Of a stretch of DNA of 64,000 nt, positions 1 to 7,620 are shown piece after piece. Position 1 is the first letter of the stretch. Every line of letters begins with the position of its first letter. Source of the DNA: Dyella_D sp052115385. GTDB taxonomy: Bacteria > Pseudomonadota > Gammaproteobacteria > Xanthomonadales > Rhodanobacteraceae. The position numbers and the translations under genes are program-made. Under the pieces are notes generated by a model. It did no database searches. It saw only the letters and a list, made by a program, of their open reading frames with translations, and was not told the origin of the DNA. The DNA is taken from contig NZ_JBFRGP010000007.1 in assembly GCF_052115385.1 (NCBI RefSeq), positions 62,001 through 126,000 on the forward strand. Direction: 5' to 3'.

Positions 1-1
1 C

Positions 2-1171
2 CCAGCCACCATTCATCAGGCCGATTTCAGCGGAACCACGCTTAACAACGCGCGCTTCGACGGCGCACGCATCACCGAGAGCAAATTCGATGCGGCAAAA
101 ATGCAGAAGGCCATTCTCGGCGGCACGACCTTGATCACAGTGTCGTTCAAGGACACCGAACTGAGCGGCGCGGATTTCGGCGCCAGGAAGGTGGAATACG
201 TCGGCGCGCACCGCATGCGCGAGCCCGTCCCGGTCGCCACCTTCCAGAACGTGGACTTCGACAACGCCAACCTGCACGCCACCAACTTCTGCGGCGCCTT
301 ACTGACCGGCAAGATCAGGCACGCGCGCCAGCCCCGCCGCGACACTTCCAAGACCGAGCGCATGTGCCTGGCCGGCGCCACCTTCCGCTCCGGCTTGCTG
401 GGCGTGGACTGGTCCTATGTCGACGCCGGCAGCGCGACCATTACGCTGGATCTTCCAGCCGGGGTGGAGATCAAGGACTTCAAAGCCAGGCAAGCGATCC
501 TGCCCGTGGTGGAGTTCGCGGGACTGCGCCTGCCCGGCGCCGATTTCTCGTACGCCGAGCTGCGCGAGATGCACTTCGGCGATTGCGACCTGGCCGACGC
601 CAAGTTCGGCAGGGCGGTGCTCGAAAGCGCCGACTTCACCGGGGCGAATCTGCAGGGCGCGGATTTCTCGCACGCCTCGCTGCTGGCCGCGAACTTCTCC
701 GACGCCTGGATGTGGGAAGCCACGCTGGACGGCGCCGTGCTCACGGAAGCCAATTTCTCTTCCGCCATGCTGGCGCAGGTGAACTTCCATGGCATCAGCG
801 ATGGCCGCTTGAGCGCCGTGACCTTCTCCGGCGCGTGCCTGGTCTCGGCGAGCTTCAAGAACATCAAGGCGCCGCGTTCCGGCAACAAGCAGACCACCTT
901 CTCGTCGGCCTGCATGGCCGGTGCCGATTTCAGCGGCGCCGCGCTCACTGACGTAGTGCTGACCAAGGCGCAGCTCTCTGCCAGGAAGGGGACCATCGCG
1001 ATCTCGCACCCCGTACGCTCCGGCGATCTGGAGCTGGAGTACGAGGCGACCAAGCTGGAATCCGGCAGCACTGGCCAGCAAACCATCTGCCCCGATGGCA
1101 AGAGCGGCGCCTGCACGCTGGAGCGGCTGCGCGCTCACGCGGTGCCCGCAACGTGGTCGAGGGCGAAGTGA
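2..1171 (+). CDS. pentapeptide-repeat protein (5' end outside window)
   Basis: The reading frame is open from base 2, so the N-terminus lies upstream of the window; the first internal ATG is at 101. The product is built of tandem A(D/N)(L/F)xx units, for example ADFSG, ANLHA, ADFSYA and ANFSDA, which fold into a right-handed quadrilateral beta helix in this family. The repeats are broken by a longer insert near the middle and the last 60 residues are not repeat-like. Such proteins are often protein-interaction or gyrase-mimic modules, but nothing here identifies a partner. It is read toward higBA and is separated from it by about 245 bp holding a stem-loop. Family assignment is firm; function is unknown. 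Confidence 0.85.
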   Translation, partial: PATIHQADFSGTTLNNARFDGARITESKFDAAKMQKAILGGTTLITVSFKDTELSGADFGARKVEYVGAHRMREPVPVATFQNVDFDNANLHATNFCGALLTGKIRHARQPRRDTSKTERMCLAGATFRSGLLGVDWSYVDAGSATITLDLPAGVEIKDFKARQAILPVVEFAGLRLPGADFSYAELREMHFGDCDLADAKFGRAVLESADFTGANLQGADFSHASLLAANFSDAWMWEATLDGAVLTEANFSSAMLAQVNFHGISDGRLSAVTFSGACLVSASFKNIKAPRSGNKQTTFSSACMAGADFSGAALTDVVLTKAQLSARKGTIAISHPVRSGDLELEYEATKLESGSTGQQTICPDGKSGACTLERLRAHAVPATWSRAK

Positions 1172-1311
1172 CGGGGCCTTCGCGAGCAACACCATAGGCG
1201 AAGGGTTGGGAGCCATCCCGACCTGCGCCATGAAATCGGACTTGCTTCGAAGTGTTTTTCAGAACCGCCTGATGGATGGGCTGATGCCCGCCGCCTGACA
1301 ATGCATACGTT

Positions 1312-1350
1312 CATGTCGCGCCGGTGCGTGCCTGCAGCCGGCGCGGCATG
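1312..1350 (+). terminator. stem-loop downstream of the pentapeptide gene
   Basis: Arms at 1312-1324 and 1338-1350 pair over 13 bp with one G-T mismatch around a 13-nt loop. No T-run follows, so it may be a factor-dependent terminator or an mRNA-stabilising hairpin that separates the pentapeptide gene from higBA. Confidence 0.4.
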
Positions 1351-1365
1351 GAACGAAAGAAGGCA

Positions 1366-1393
1366 TTGACTTTATCGCAAATCGCGATAATCT
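1366..1393 (+). promoter_or_regulatory. higBA promoter with overlapping dyad operator
   Basis: TTGACT at 1366-1371 resembles a -35 box and TAATCT at 1388-1393, 16 bp on, a -10 box. Between and over them lies a perfect 7-5-7 inverted repeat, TTATCGC (1372-1378) and GCGATAA (1384-1390). Antitoxins of the HigA type bind such dyads to repress their own operon, so this is the likely autoregulatory operator. The site was not tested; the role is inferred from position and symmetry. Confidence 0.6.
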
Positions 1394-1417
1394 ATCTTGG
1401 CGAGCAAGGACGAACGG

Positions 1418-1702
1418 ATGAGAGTCGTATCCAACAAGCGGCTGCTTGAGTTTTCGGCCCGTTATCCCGACGCGCTCGCTCCACTGCAGGCCTGGCGCAA
1501 ATTGATGGAATCCACCGAGTTCGCTCGCTTCGCCGCACTCAGGCGCAGCTTCGGTTCGGTCGATGTCATCGGCGACAAATACGTGTTCGACATCCGTGGC
1601 AATCGCTATCGATTGATCGCGGGGATCAGCTTCCAGGCGCAGATCTGCTACATCAAGACGGTGCTTACGCACGCCGAATACAACCGAGGAACCTGGAGAT
1701 GA
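1418..1702 (+). CDS. higB: HigB-family mRNA interferase toxin
   Basis: The 94-residue protein beginning MRVVSNKRLLEF matches the HigB subgroup of RelE-fold toxins, which cleave mRNA on the ribosome. Family signatures seen are the N-terminal SNKRLLEF segment, the central SVDVIGDKYVFDIRGNRYRLIA strand pair and the C-terminal THAEYNRGTW end with the catalytic-region His and Tyr. I chose the ATG at 1418 because AAGGA at 1406-1410 is a well spaced ribosome site; a TTG at 1397 would add seven residues. Its stop overlaps the higA start by 4 nt (ATGA), so the two are translationally coupled, toxin first as is usual for higBA. Confidence 0.88.
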   Translation: MRVVSNKRLLEFSARYPDALAPLQAWRKLMESTEFARFAALRRSFGSVDVIGDKYVFDIRGNRYRLIAGISFQAQICYIKTVLTHAEYNRGTWR

Positions 1703-2106
1703 ATGCTCAACTTGCCCCCGTCTTCGACGCCTGGGAAACCTTCCAGGAAATCTCTGGCGTAGGACATATCGAGACAGACGCCGACTACACGGAAGCCACC
1801 GAGCTCGCCGACGCCCTGCTGGACGACGGCGCCATGAACGAAGGGCATCCTCAGCACTCGCTGTTCATGCTGCTCAGCGACTTGATCTATGCCTACGACC
1901 AGACGCACTACCCACAGTCAGGAGTGAGTGGCGTCGACATGCTGCGCTTCCTGATGGAGCAGCACGACCTGCGCCAGAGCCAGCTGCCGGAGATCGGCAC
2001 GCAAAGCGTGGTGTCGGAAATCCTGTCCGGACGCCGCGAGCTCACCGTCAACCACATCCGCGGCCTGTCGCGGCGCTTCGGCGTCAGTCCGGCCGCGTTC
2101 TTCTAA
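1699..2106 (+). CDS. higA: HigA-type antitoxin with helix-turn-helix
   Basis: A 135-residue antitoxin partner of HigB. The N-terminal half is acidic and likely wraps the toxin; the C-terminal third, from about residue 80, reads as an XRE-type helix-turn-helix (SGVDMLRFLMEQHDLRQSQ then the recognition-helix region SVVSEILSGRRELTV), which would bind the dyad at 1372-1390. It overlaps higB by 4 nt. Its stop lies only 12 bp from the 3' end of the oppositely oriented cheW gene, so the module ends against the flagellar cluster. Confidence 0.88.
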   Translation: MNAQLAPVFDAWETFQEISGVGHIETDADYTEATELADALLDDGAMNEGHPQHSLFMLLSDLIYAYDQTHYPQSGVSGVDMLRFLMEQHDLRQSQLPEIGTQSVVSEILSGRRELTVNHIRGLSRRFGVSPAAFF

Positions 2107-2118
2107 GCAAGGATCGCC

Positions 2119-2592
2119 TCAGGCCGCGGCCTCAAGTTCCTCCGGCAAACGGCACAAGCGCCGCACATCGAGCAAGGCCACAAACCCATCCGGCCCCGGC
2201 GCCACGGCTTCGACCGGATCGTCCTCCCGCATCACCCGGCCCGGCGGCGGCGCCACGGTCTCCCCGCTCACATCGAGCAGATCGCCCACCGCATCCACGC
2301 GCAAGCCCACCAGATGCCCCTGGTGCGACAACACCACGATGCGCCTGCGCGCACTCTCACCCGCATCGACGGGCAAGCCCAGGCGGCGGCATCCATCCAG
2401 CACCGGCACGATGCGGCCGCGCAACTGGCGAATCCCCAGCAGGTCGGACGCCGCCCCGGGCACCGGCGTGATGTCGCCATCGCGCACCACTTCGCTCACC
2501 TGCGTCAGCGGCGCCGCATACGGCTGGCCGGCAAGATGAAAAATCAGCCAGCCGCGTTCGGCGGGCGGTGCGGCGGCGCGGTCCTGGTTCAT
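2119..2592 (-). CDS. cheW: CheW-like chemotaxis coupling protein
   Basis: A 157-residue single CheW domain: the N-terminal GWLIFHLAGQPYAAPLTQVSEVV strand pair, the central DLLGIRQLRGRIVPVLDGCRRLGLP and the terminal FVALLDVRRLC strand are all typical. CheW bridges chemoreceptors and the CheA kinase in membrane-associated arrays. It is the last gene of the long fliL-cheW run, 37 nt after motD. In many relatives this place holds two CheW-type proteins and a ParA-like ATPase (parC); here there is one plain CheW, then higBA on the other strand. Confidence 0.88.
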   Translation of the reverse strand: MNQDRAAAPPAERGWLIFHLAGQPYAAPLTQVSEVVRDGDITPVPGAASDLLGIRQLRGRIVPVLDGCRRLGLPVDAGESARRRIVVLSHQGHLVGLRVDAVGDLLDVSGETVAPPPGRVMREDDPVEAVAPGPDGFVALLDVRRLCRLPEELEAAA

Positions 2593-2629
2593 GCGTAAGT
2601 CTCAAGGCGTGTCATGGGCGGCGTGCGGC

Positions 2630-3664
2630 TCAGCCGTTCTCGACAGGAGCGATCTGCACGGTGCGCAATTTCGCGGCCACCGGCAGGCTGCCGGTCGGCA
2701 CCGCGGGCATGGCGACCGCGGGAATCGCCGCCGGCAGCGGCGAAGAACGCACGGCCTCGCGCGGCGGCGGCGGCGGTGCAGCCGGCGCGATCGCCGCGGC
2801 AGCCGCCTGGGCGATCGCCGGCTCGGCGCGATCGGCGTCGCTGTAGAAACGTGCTGGCGCCTGCTGGTCGCTCAGCACCACCACCAGCACCCGGCGGTTG
2901 CGATTGCGGCCTTCCTCATTCGCATTGTCGGCGGCCGGGCGGTACTGGCCCCAGCCCATGATGCCCATGCGATTGGGGTCCACGCCGTTGTCGGCAAACA
3001 GGCGCGCCACGCTCGCCGCGCGTGCTGCAGACAGTTCCCAGTTAGACGGGAACACCGAGGTATTGATCGGCTTGTCGTCGGTATAGCCTTCCACCCGCAG
3101 CGGATTCGGAAACGGCGCGAGAATGCCCGCCACGCTGCGCAGCGTGGTATCGGCCTCGGACGAAATCCGCGCCACGCCGCTGGGAAACAGGATGTCGGTA
3201 CGGATCTCGATCTCCAGCCAGCTCTGCGTGCGGCGTACTACCACCAGGCTCTGGTCGATCAATGGCTGCAGCGCGTGCTCCACTTCGTCCTGGATCTTCT
3301 GCAGGTTTTCCTGCGCGGTTTCGCGCGTGGTCAGCGCACCCTGGGTCATCTGCGGCGGCAGCGACTGGGTCGGCAGCGGCACGGCCAGGCGCGGGCGCAG
3401 CGAAGGCGGCGTGGTCGAGGTGGAGCGCTTGGCCGGCACCGGCGCGGGAGCCGTCGCGCTGTTGGTCTGCACCGGCTGGATCTGCTTGTTGTTGCCGTTG
3501 AAGGCCTCGATGATCGACTCGGACATCACCCGGTACTTGCCCTCGTTGACCACCGACACCGCATACATCACCACGAAGAACGCGAGCAGCAGCGTCATGA
3601 GGTCGGCGTAGGGAATCGCCCAGGCCTCGTGATTGACGTGGTCCTCGTGTTTCTTCTTCCTCAT
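2630..3664 (-). CDS. motD: flagellar stator protein MotD (MotB family)
   Basis: The 344-residue protein starts MRKKKHEDHVNHEAW with one transmembrane helix at about residues 18-40 (YADLMTLLLAFFVVMYAVS) that carries the proton-binding Asp of MotB proteins. A linker follows, then an OmpA-like peptidoglycan-binding domain with VEGYTDDKP, SNWELSAARAASVAR and NRNRRV. A Pro/Ala-rich tail of about 70 residues extends past the OmpA domain. With MotC it forms the ion-conducting stator. The ATG at 3664 overlaps the motC stop by 4 nt. The open frame continues upstream inside motC but has no family match there. Confidence 0.92.
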   Translation of the reverse strand: MRKKKHEDHVNHEAWAIPYADLMTLLLAFFVVMYAVSVVNEGKYRVMSESIIEAFNGNNKQIQPVQTNSATAPAPVPAKRSTSTTPPSLRPRLAVPLPTQSLPPQMTQGALTTRETAQENLQKIQDEVEHALQPLIDQSLVVVRRTQSWLEIEIRTDILFPSGVARISSEADTTLRSVAGILAPFPNPLRVEGYTDDKPINTSVFPSNWELSAARAASVARLFADNGVDPNRMGIMGWGQYRPAADNANEEGRNRNRRVLVVVLSDQQAPARFYSDADRAEPAIAQAAAAAIAPAAPPPPPREAVRSSPLPAAIPAVAMPAVPTGSLPVAAKLRTVQIAPVENG

Positions 3665-4401
3665 GTGAGGTAGCCCTGCAGGCGGCTTTCGATCTGGCGC
3701 GGATTGTCGCCGCGCGCGATCGAGACCAGCCCTTCGATGATGATCTCGCGCATCTGGCCCTGCTTGTGGATCATGCCCTTCAGGCGCGAGGACATCGGCA
3801 GCATCAGCAGGTTGGCCAGCGCCACGCCGTAGATGGTGGCGACGAAGGCCGCGGCGATGCCGTGGCCGAGCTTGCTGGGGTCGGCCAGGTTCTGCATCAC
3901 CGCCATCAGGCCCATCACCGCACCGATGATGCCCATGGTCGGCGAGTAGATGCCGGCCTGCTCGAACACTTTCGCGCCGGCCAGGTCCTGGTGCTCGCGC
4001 GTGTCCTGCTCCACTTCCAGTACGCCGCGGATCGCTTCCGGTTCGCTGCCGTCGACCAGCAGCTGCAGGCCCTTGCGCACGAACGGGTCCTGCTCGGATT
4101 CGATCTGCGGCTCCAGGCCGAGCAGGCCCTGGCGGCGCGAGATCTCGCTCCAGCCGATCACCCGGCTGATCAGGTCGTTGGGCACGTGCCGCGGCGGCTT
4201 GTAGATCATCGGCAGCATGCCGATCGCGTGCTTGAGCACCTTGCCCTGGGTCTGTACCAGCAGCGCGGCGATGGTGCCGGCGAACACGATCACGAAGGCG
4301 GCCGGGTTCCACAGCGCGCCGACGCTGGAGCCCTTGAGGATGGTGCCGAGGATCACGACCACGAAGGCCAGGATCGTGCCGATGATGCTAACCAGATCCA
4401 T
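3661..4401 (-). CDS. motC: flagellar stator protein MotC (MotA family)
   Basis: A 246-residue inner-membrane protein of the MotA/TolQ/ExbB family. Four hydrophobic segments are seen: residues about 2-22, 30-50, 150-170 (YSPTMGIIGAVMGLMAVM) and 180-205, with the large cytoplasmic loop between the second and third carrying charged residues that contact FliG. The size and the pairing with the MotD-type partner downstream distinguish it from the longer enterobacterial MotA. It lies 1 nt from the cheA stop and overlaps motD by 4 nt. No motAB pair is in the window, so a second stator may lie elsewhere. Confidence 0.92.
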   Translation of the reverse strand: MDLVSIIGTILAFVVVILGTILKGSSVGALWNPAAFVIVFAGTIAALLVQTQGKVLKHAIGMLPMIYKPPRHVPNDLISRVIGWSEISRRQGLLGLEPQIESEQDPFVRKGLQLLVDGSEPEAIRGVLEVEQDTREHQDLAGAKVFEQAGIYSPTMGIIGAVMGLMAVMQNLADPSKLGHGIAAAFVATIYGVALANLLMLPMSSRLKGMIHKQGQMREIIIEGLVSIARGDNPRQIESRLQGYLT

Positions 4402-4402
4402 G

Positions 4403-6367
4403 TCAGGCCACCGCCTCTGAAGTTGTCGATATGCGCGGCGCGAGCTGCCACGGCCCGCCTTCGCCGGCCAGCCCCGCCAGGTCCAGCACCAGGGCCAGGC
4501 GCCCGTCGCCGGTGATGGTCGCGCCGGCCACGCCGGCGACGCCGGCGAACAGCGGACCCAGCGGCTTGACCATTACGTCCTCGCGGCCGAGCACGTCGTG
4601 CACCAGGCAGCCCAGGCGCTGGTGGCCGATATGCAGCACCACCACGTGGCGCCCCGGCGTCGCAGCCGCCGCCGACCACGCGGCCAGGTCGCCCAGCGGC
4701 AGCACGCGGTCGCGATGCGCGGCGATCAGGCAGCCGTCGAGCAGGCGGTCCTGCCCCGCGGAGAGTTCGAATACTTCGTCCACGTTGCTCAGCGGCAGCG
4801 CGAACAGGCGCGCACCCACGCGTACCATCAGCACGCGCACGATGGCCAGGGTCAGCGGCACCGTGAGCTCAAGCTCGCTGCCCTGGCCCAGCTTCGAGCG
4901 CACCTGCAAGGTGCCGCCCAGTTCCGCCACGCGCGTCTTCACCACGTCCATGCCGACGCCGCGGCCGGAGATGTCCGAAACCTGCGCGGCGGTGCTGAAG
5001 CCGGGGCGGAAGATCAGTTCCAGGCATTCGGTCTCGGACAGGCGCGCGGCCTGCGCCGCATCGATCACGCCCTTCTCCACCGCCTTGCGGCGCAGGATCT
5101 CCGGATCCATGCCGCGGCCGTCGTCGGCCACCACGATCACGATGCGCTCGCCGCGCTGGCTCGCCGCCAGGCGCACGCGGCCCTTGCGCAGCTTGCCGGC
5201 GGCTTCGCGCAGGTCCGGTGTTTCCAGGCCGTGGTCGACCGCATTGCGCAGCAGGTGAATCAGCGGATCGGCCAGCGCTTCGACCAGGCTGCGGTCAAGA
5301 TCGGTGTCCTCGCCTTCCAGCACCAGCTCGATCTCCTTGCCGAGCTGGCGGGCGAGATCGCGCACGATGCGCGGGAAGCGCTGGAACAAACGCCCCACCG
5401 GCTGCATGCGCATGCCGAGCACGGCGCCCTGCAGTTCGTCGGCTACGCGATCGAGTTCGCCCGCCGCGGTGGCGAAAGGTTCATCGCCGCTGCTGGCGGC
5501 GAGGCTGAGCAGGCGATTGCGCACCAGCACCAGTTCGCCGGCACGGTTGACCAGCGCATCGAGGCGGCCGGTGTCCACGCGCACGGTGGCTTCCGGCGGC
5601 GGTGCGGCCTTGGCGGCAGCCTTGGCGGGCGCCGCAGCGGCAGCGGCCTTGGCCGCAGCACCCGGCGCAGCACCCGGCGCAGCACCCTTGCCATGCAAGC
5701 TGTCGAGCAGCGCTTCGAATTCGCTGTCGTCGATGCTGCTGGCGGACGGCTGCACCGGCGTGCCGGGCGCCTTGCCCTTGCCGTGCAGATCGTCGAGCAG
5801 CTTTTCGAATTCCGTGTCGTCGATCATCTCGGACGCGGGCGGCTGCACCGGCGCTCCTGGCGCGCCGCCCATGCCGTAAAGGCTGTCGAGCAGCGCCTCG
5901 AACTCGCTGTCGTCGATGCTGCCGCCCTCTTCCGCCACCGGCGCAGGCGCCGGCATGGGAGCAGGCGCCGGAGCCGGTGCGCGCGCCGCATGCGGCTGCA
6001 AGCGCAGCAGCAAGGCAGCAGGCGCCACCGGCATCTCGCTCGATGCCGCCAGCGCGGCCATCATCGCGTTGACCAGGTCCAGCGCTTCCAGCAGCGCATC
6101 CATCCGCGCGGCATCGATCAGCACGTGGCCGGAGCGCGCTTCATTGAGCAGATCCTCGGCGTGATGGCATAGCTGCACCATCGGATCGATGCCGAGAAAG
6201 CCCGCGCCGCCCTTCACCGTATGGAAGGCGCGGAACACGGCATTGAGCAGTTCGGCGTCGCGCGGCGCCGCTTCCAGCGCCACCAGCTGTTCGCCCAGGC
6301 GCTGCACCAGTTCCCCGGCCTCGACCAGGAAATCGTCGCGCAGCTCGCTGTCGAGAGAGGGATCCAT
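4403..6367 (-). CDS. cheA: chemotaxis histidine kinase CheA
   Basis: A 654-residue kinase that phosphorylates CheY in response to chemoreceptors. Order of domains: Hpt/P1 with phosphoacceptor His49 (FHTVKGGAGFLG); an Ala/Pro-rich linker of about 130 residues; a dimerisation helix pair (RLDALVNRAGELVLVRNRLL); the ATPase with N box HLLRNAVDHGLE, G1 DDGRGMD and G2 SGRGVGMDVVKTRV; and a C-terminal CheW-like domain. The linker has no folded P2 domain. It holds three copies of IDDSEFEALLDSLHGKG-type sequence, followed by a low-complexity Ala run. It starts 13 nt after cheZ. Confidence 0.95.
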   Translation of the reverse strand: MDPSLDSELRDDFLVEAGELVQRLGEQLVALEAAPRDAELLNAVFRAFHTVKGGAGFLGIDPMVQLCHHAEDLLNEARSGHVLIDAARMDALLEALDLVNAMMAALAASSEMPVAPAALLLRLQPHAARAPAPAPAPMPAPAPVAEEGGSIDDSEFEALLDSLYGMGGAPGAPVQPPASEMIDDTEFEKLLDDLHGKGKAPGTPVQPSASSIDDSEFEALLDSLHGKGAAPGAAPGAAAKAAAAAAPAKAAAKAAPPPEATVRVDTGRLDALVNRAGELVLVRNRLLSLAASSGDEPFATAAGELDRVADELQGAVLGMRMQPVGRLFQRFPRIVRDLARQLGKEIELVLEGEDTDLDRSLVEALADPLIHLLRNAVDHGLETPDLREAAGKLRKGRVRLAASQRGERIVIVVADDGRGMDPEILRRKAVEKGVIDAAQAARLSETECLELIFRPGFSTAAQVSDISGRGVGMDVVKTRVAELGGTLQVRSKLGQGSELELTVPLTLAIVRVLMVRVGARLFALPLSNVDEVFELSAGQDRLLDGCLIAAHRDRVLPLGDLAAWSAAAATPGRHVVVLHIGHQRLGCLVHDVLGREDVMVKPLGPLFAGVAGVAGATITGDGRLALVLDLAGLAGEGGPWQLAPRISTTSEAVA

Positions 6368-6380
6368 CAGGCCCTCGCGC

Positions 6381-7019
6381 TCAGAAACCGAATTCGCTGA
6401 GCAGGCGGTCCGCCTCGTCCTGGCTGGACACCTTGGCCGCGGCCACCGGCGCTTCGCCGCCGGCCAGCGCGCCGGTCAGGCGCACCAGTTCCAGCAGCGA
6501 GGATTCCACGCTGCCGATAAAGGTGGCGACCTTCTTGATGCGCTGGCCGGAAAGATCCTGCCAGGACTGCGCCATCACCATGTCGGACAGGCCTTCGCGG
6601 CACTGCGCGGCGAACTGGCGCGCTTCCGTCGCCAGCGCCGCCACCGGTGCGTCGCCGCCGCCGGCCAGCACCGTATCGGCGCGGTTCTCCAGCGCGGTGG
6701 CCTGCGGGCGCATGCGTTCGGCGAAATCGATGCTGCGGTGCGCGGCCTTGGCGCTCATCTCCAGCACGTCGTGCAGGTTCTGGCGCGCGTCGGCCACGCT
6801 GTCGGGCACGCCTTCCTGGGCCAGCTCGCCGCCGAGGCGGCGCACGGCTTCGTGCAGATCGCGGGCCAGCAGGCCCAGCGCACGGAACAGGTGCTGCTCG
6901 CGCTGGCGCACCATGGTGTCCAGCGCCACTTCGAAGGTGGCGCCGTCGGGGCTGGCCAGCAGTTCCTGCACTTCCTGCGGCAGCGCCGCGCTCATCGGGG
7001 TGACCATCACGGCGCTCAT
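6381..7019 (-). CDS. cheZ: CheY-P phosphatase CheZ
   Basis: A mostly helical 212-residue protein. The catalytic segment is SWQDLSGQRIKKV, with the Asp and Gln that position Mg and water for CheY-P hydrolysis, and the far C-terminus DEADRLLSEFGF is the tethering peptide that binds CheY. The ATG at 7019 overlaps the cheY stop (ATGA). The same frame stays open through cheY, but the CheZ homology begins at this ATG. Confidence 0.9.
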   Translation of the reverse strand: MSAVMVTPMSAALPQEVQELLASPDGATFEVALDTMVRQREQHLFRALGLLARDLHEAVRRLGGELAQEGVPDSVADARQNLHDVLEMSAKAAHRSIDFAERMRPQATALENRADTVLAGGGDAPVAALATEARQFAAQCREGLSDMVMAQSWQDLSGQRIKKVATFIGSVESSLLELVRLTGALAGGEAPVAAAKVSSQDEADRLLSEFGF

Positions 7020-7423
7020 GCGCTTGCTCCTTGCGCGGCAAGCCGCTCGAAGATCTTGTCCAGCTTTTCCTTCAGCGTGACCGCCGTGAAGGGCTTGACG
7101 ATGTAACCGTTCACGCCGGCCTGGGCGGCGGCGATGATCTGGTCGCGGTTGTTCTCGGCGGTGACCATCAGCACCGGCAGCCCCTTCAGCGCGGGCTCGG
7201 CGCGGATCGCGCGCAGCAGGTCGATGCCGGTCATGTTCGGCATGTTCCAGTCGGTCACGACCATGTCGAACGATTGCTGCTTGAGGATCGCCATGGCGTT
7301 GACGCCGTCGTCGGCTTCCTGGATCAGCGCATTGGTGAAGCCCAGCTCCACCAGCAGGTTGCGCACGATGCGCCGCATGGTGGAGAAGTCGTCCACCACG
7401 AGGATTTTCATGTTCTTGTCCAA
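7016..7423 (-). CDS. cheY: chemotaxis response regulator CheY
   Basis: A single receiver domain of 135 residues. The acidic pocket (ILVVDDF), the phosphorylated Asp58 (VVTDWNMPNMTG), the conserved Thr (LMVTAEN) and Lys (YIVKPF) are all present. CheY-P binds FliM and FliN to alter rotation. A TTG start at 7423 (MDKNMKILVVDD) is favoured because GGAGAGAGG lies just upstream at a good distance; the ATG at 7411 (MKILVVDD) would be 12 nt further from that site. A 197-nt interval with a large palindromic repeat separates it from fliA, so it may have its own promoter, but I see no clear sigma-28 or sigma-54 box. Confidence 0.95.
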   Translation of the reverse strand: MDKNMKILVVDDFSTMRRIVRNLLVELGFTNALIQEADDGVNAMAILKQQSFDMVVTDWNMPNMTGIDLLRAIRAEPALKGLPVLMVTAENNRDQIIAAAQAGVNGYIVKPFTAVTLKEKLDKIFERLAAQGASA

Positions 7424-7462
7424 ACGCCTCTCTCCAGATCTTTAGCTCGCGTGTGGTTAAAG

Positions 7463-7598
7463 CCCCTCTCCCTCCGGGAGAGGGGTTGGGGTGAGGGTTC
7501 GGGCGGAGTGGTGCGTTCCACTTCGCCCGAACCCTCATCCGGCTGCCGCCACCTTCTCTCCCACGGGGACTACCTTCGGGTCGCCGGAGGGAGAAGGG
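7463..7598. repeat. composite palindromic interspersed repeat (family B)
   Basis: The fliA-cheY interval holds a nested palindrome of about 136 bp. A perfect 10-3-10 hairpin lies at 7463-7485 (CCCCTCTCCC / GGGAGAGGGG). A 14-bp inverted pair TGAGGGTTCGGGCG (7492-7505) and its complement (7524-7537) lies inside, and CCGGAGGGAGAAGGG at 7584-7598 mirrors the left edge. The same motifs recur at 25928-25982. It resembles paired REP-type elements. It would form a strong RNA hairpin within the fliA-cheY transcript. Confidence 0.7.
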
Positions 7599-7620
7599 TG
7601 CAAGCCTTGGAGCGCTGGCT

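Noticed and set aside
2630..4312. A 560-residue reading of motD extending through motC
   Set aside because: The upstream part is an out-of-frame reading of motC with Arg/Ala-rich shadow composition; MotB homology starts at 3664.
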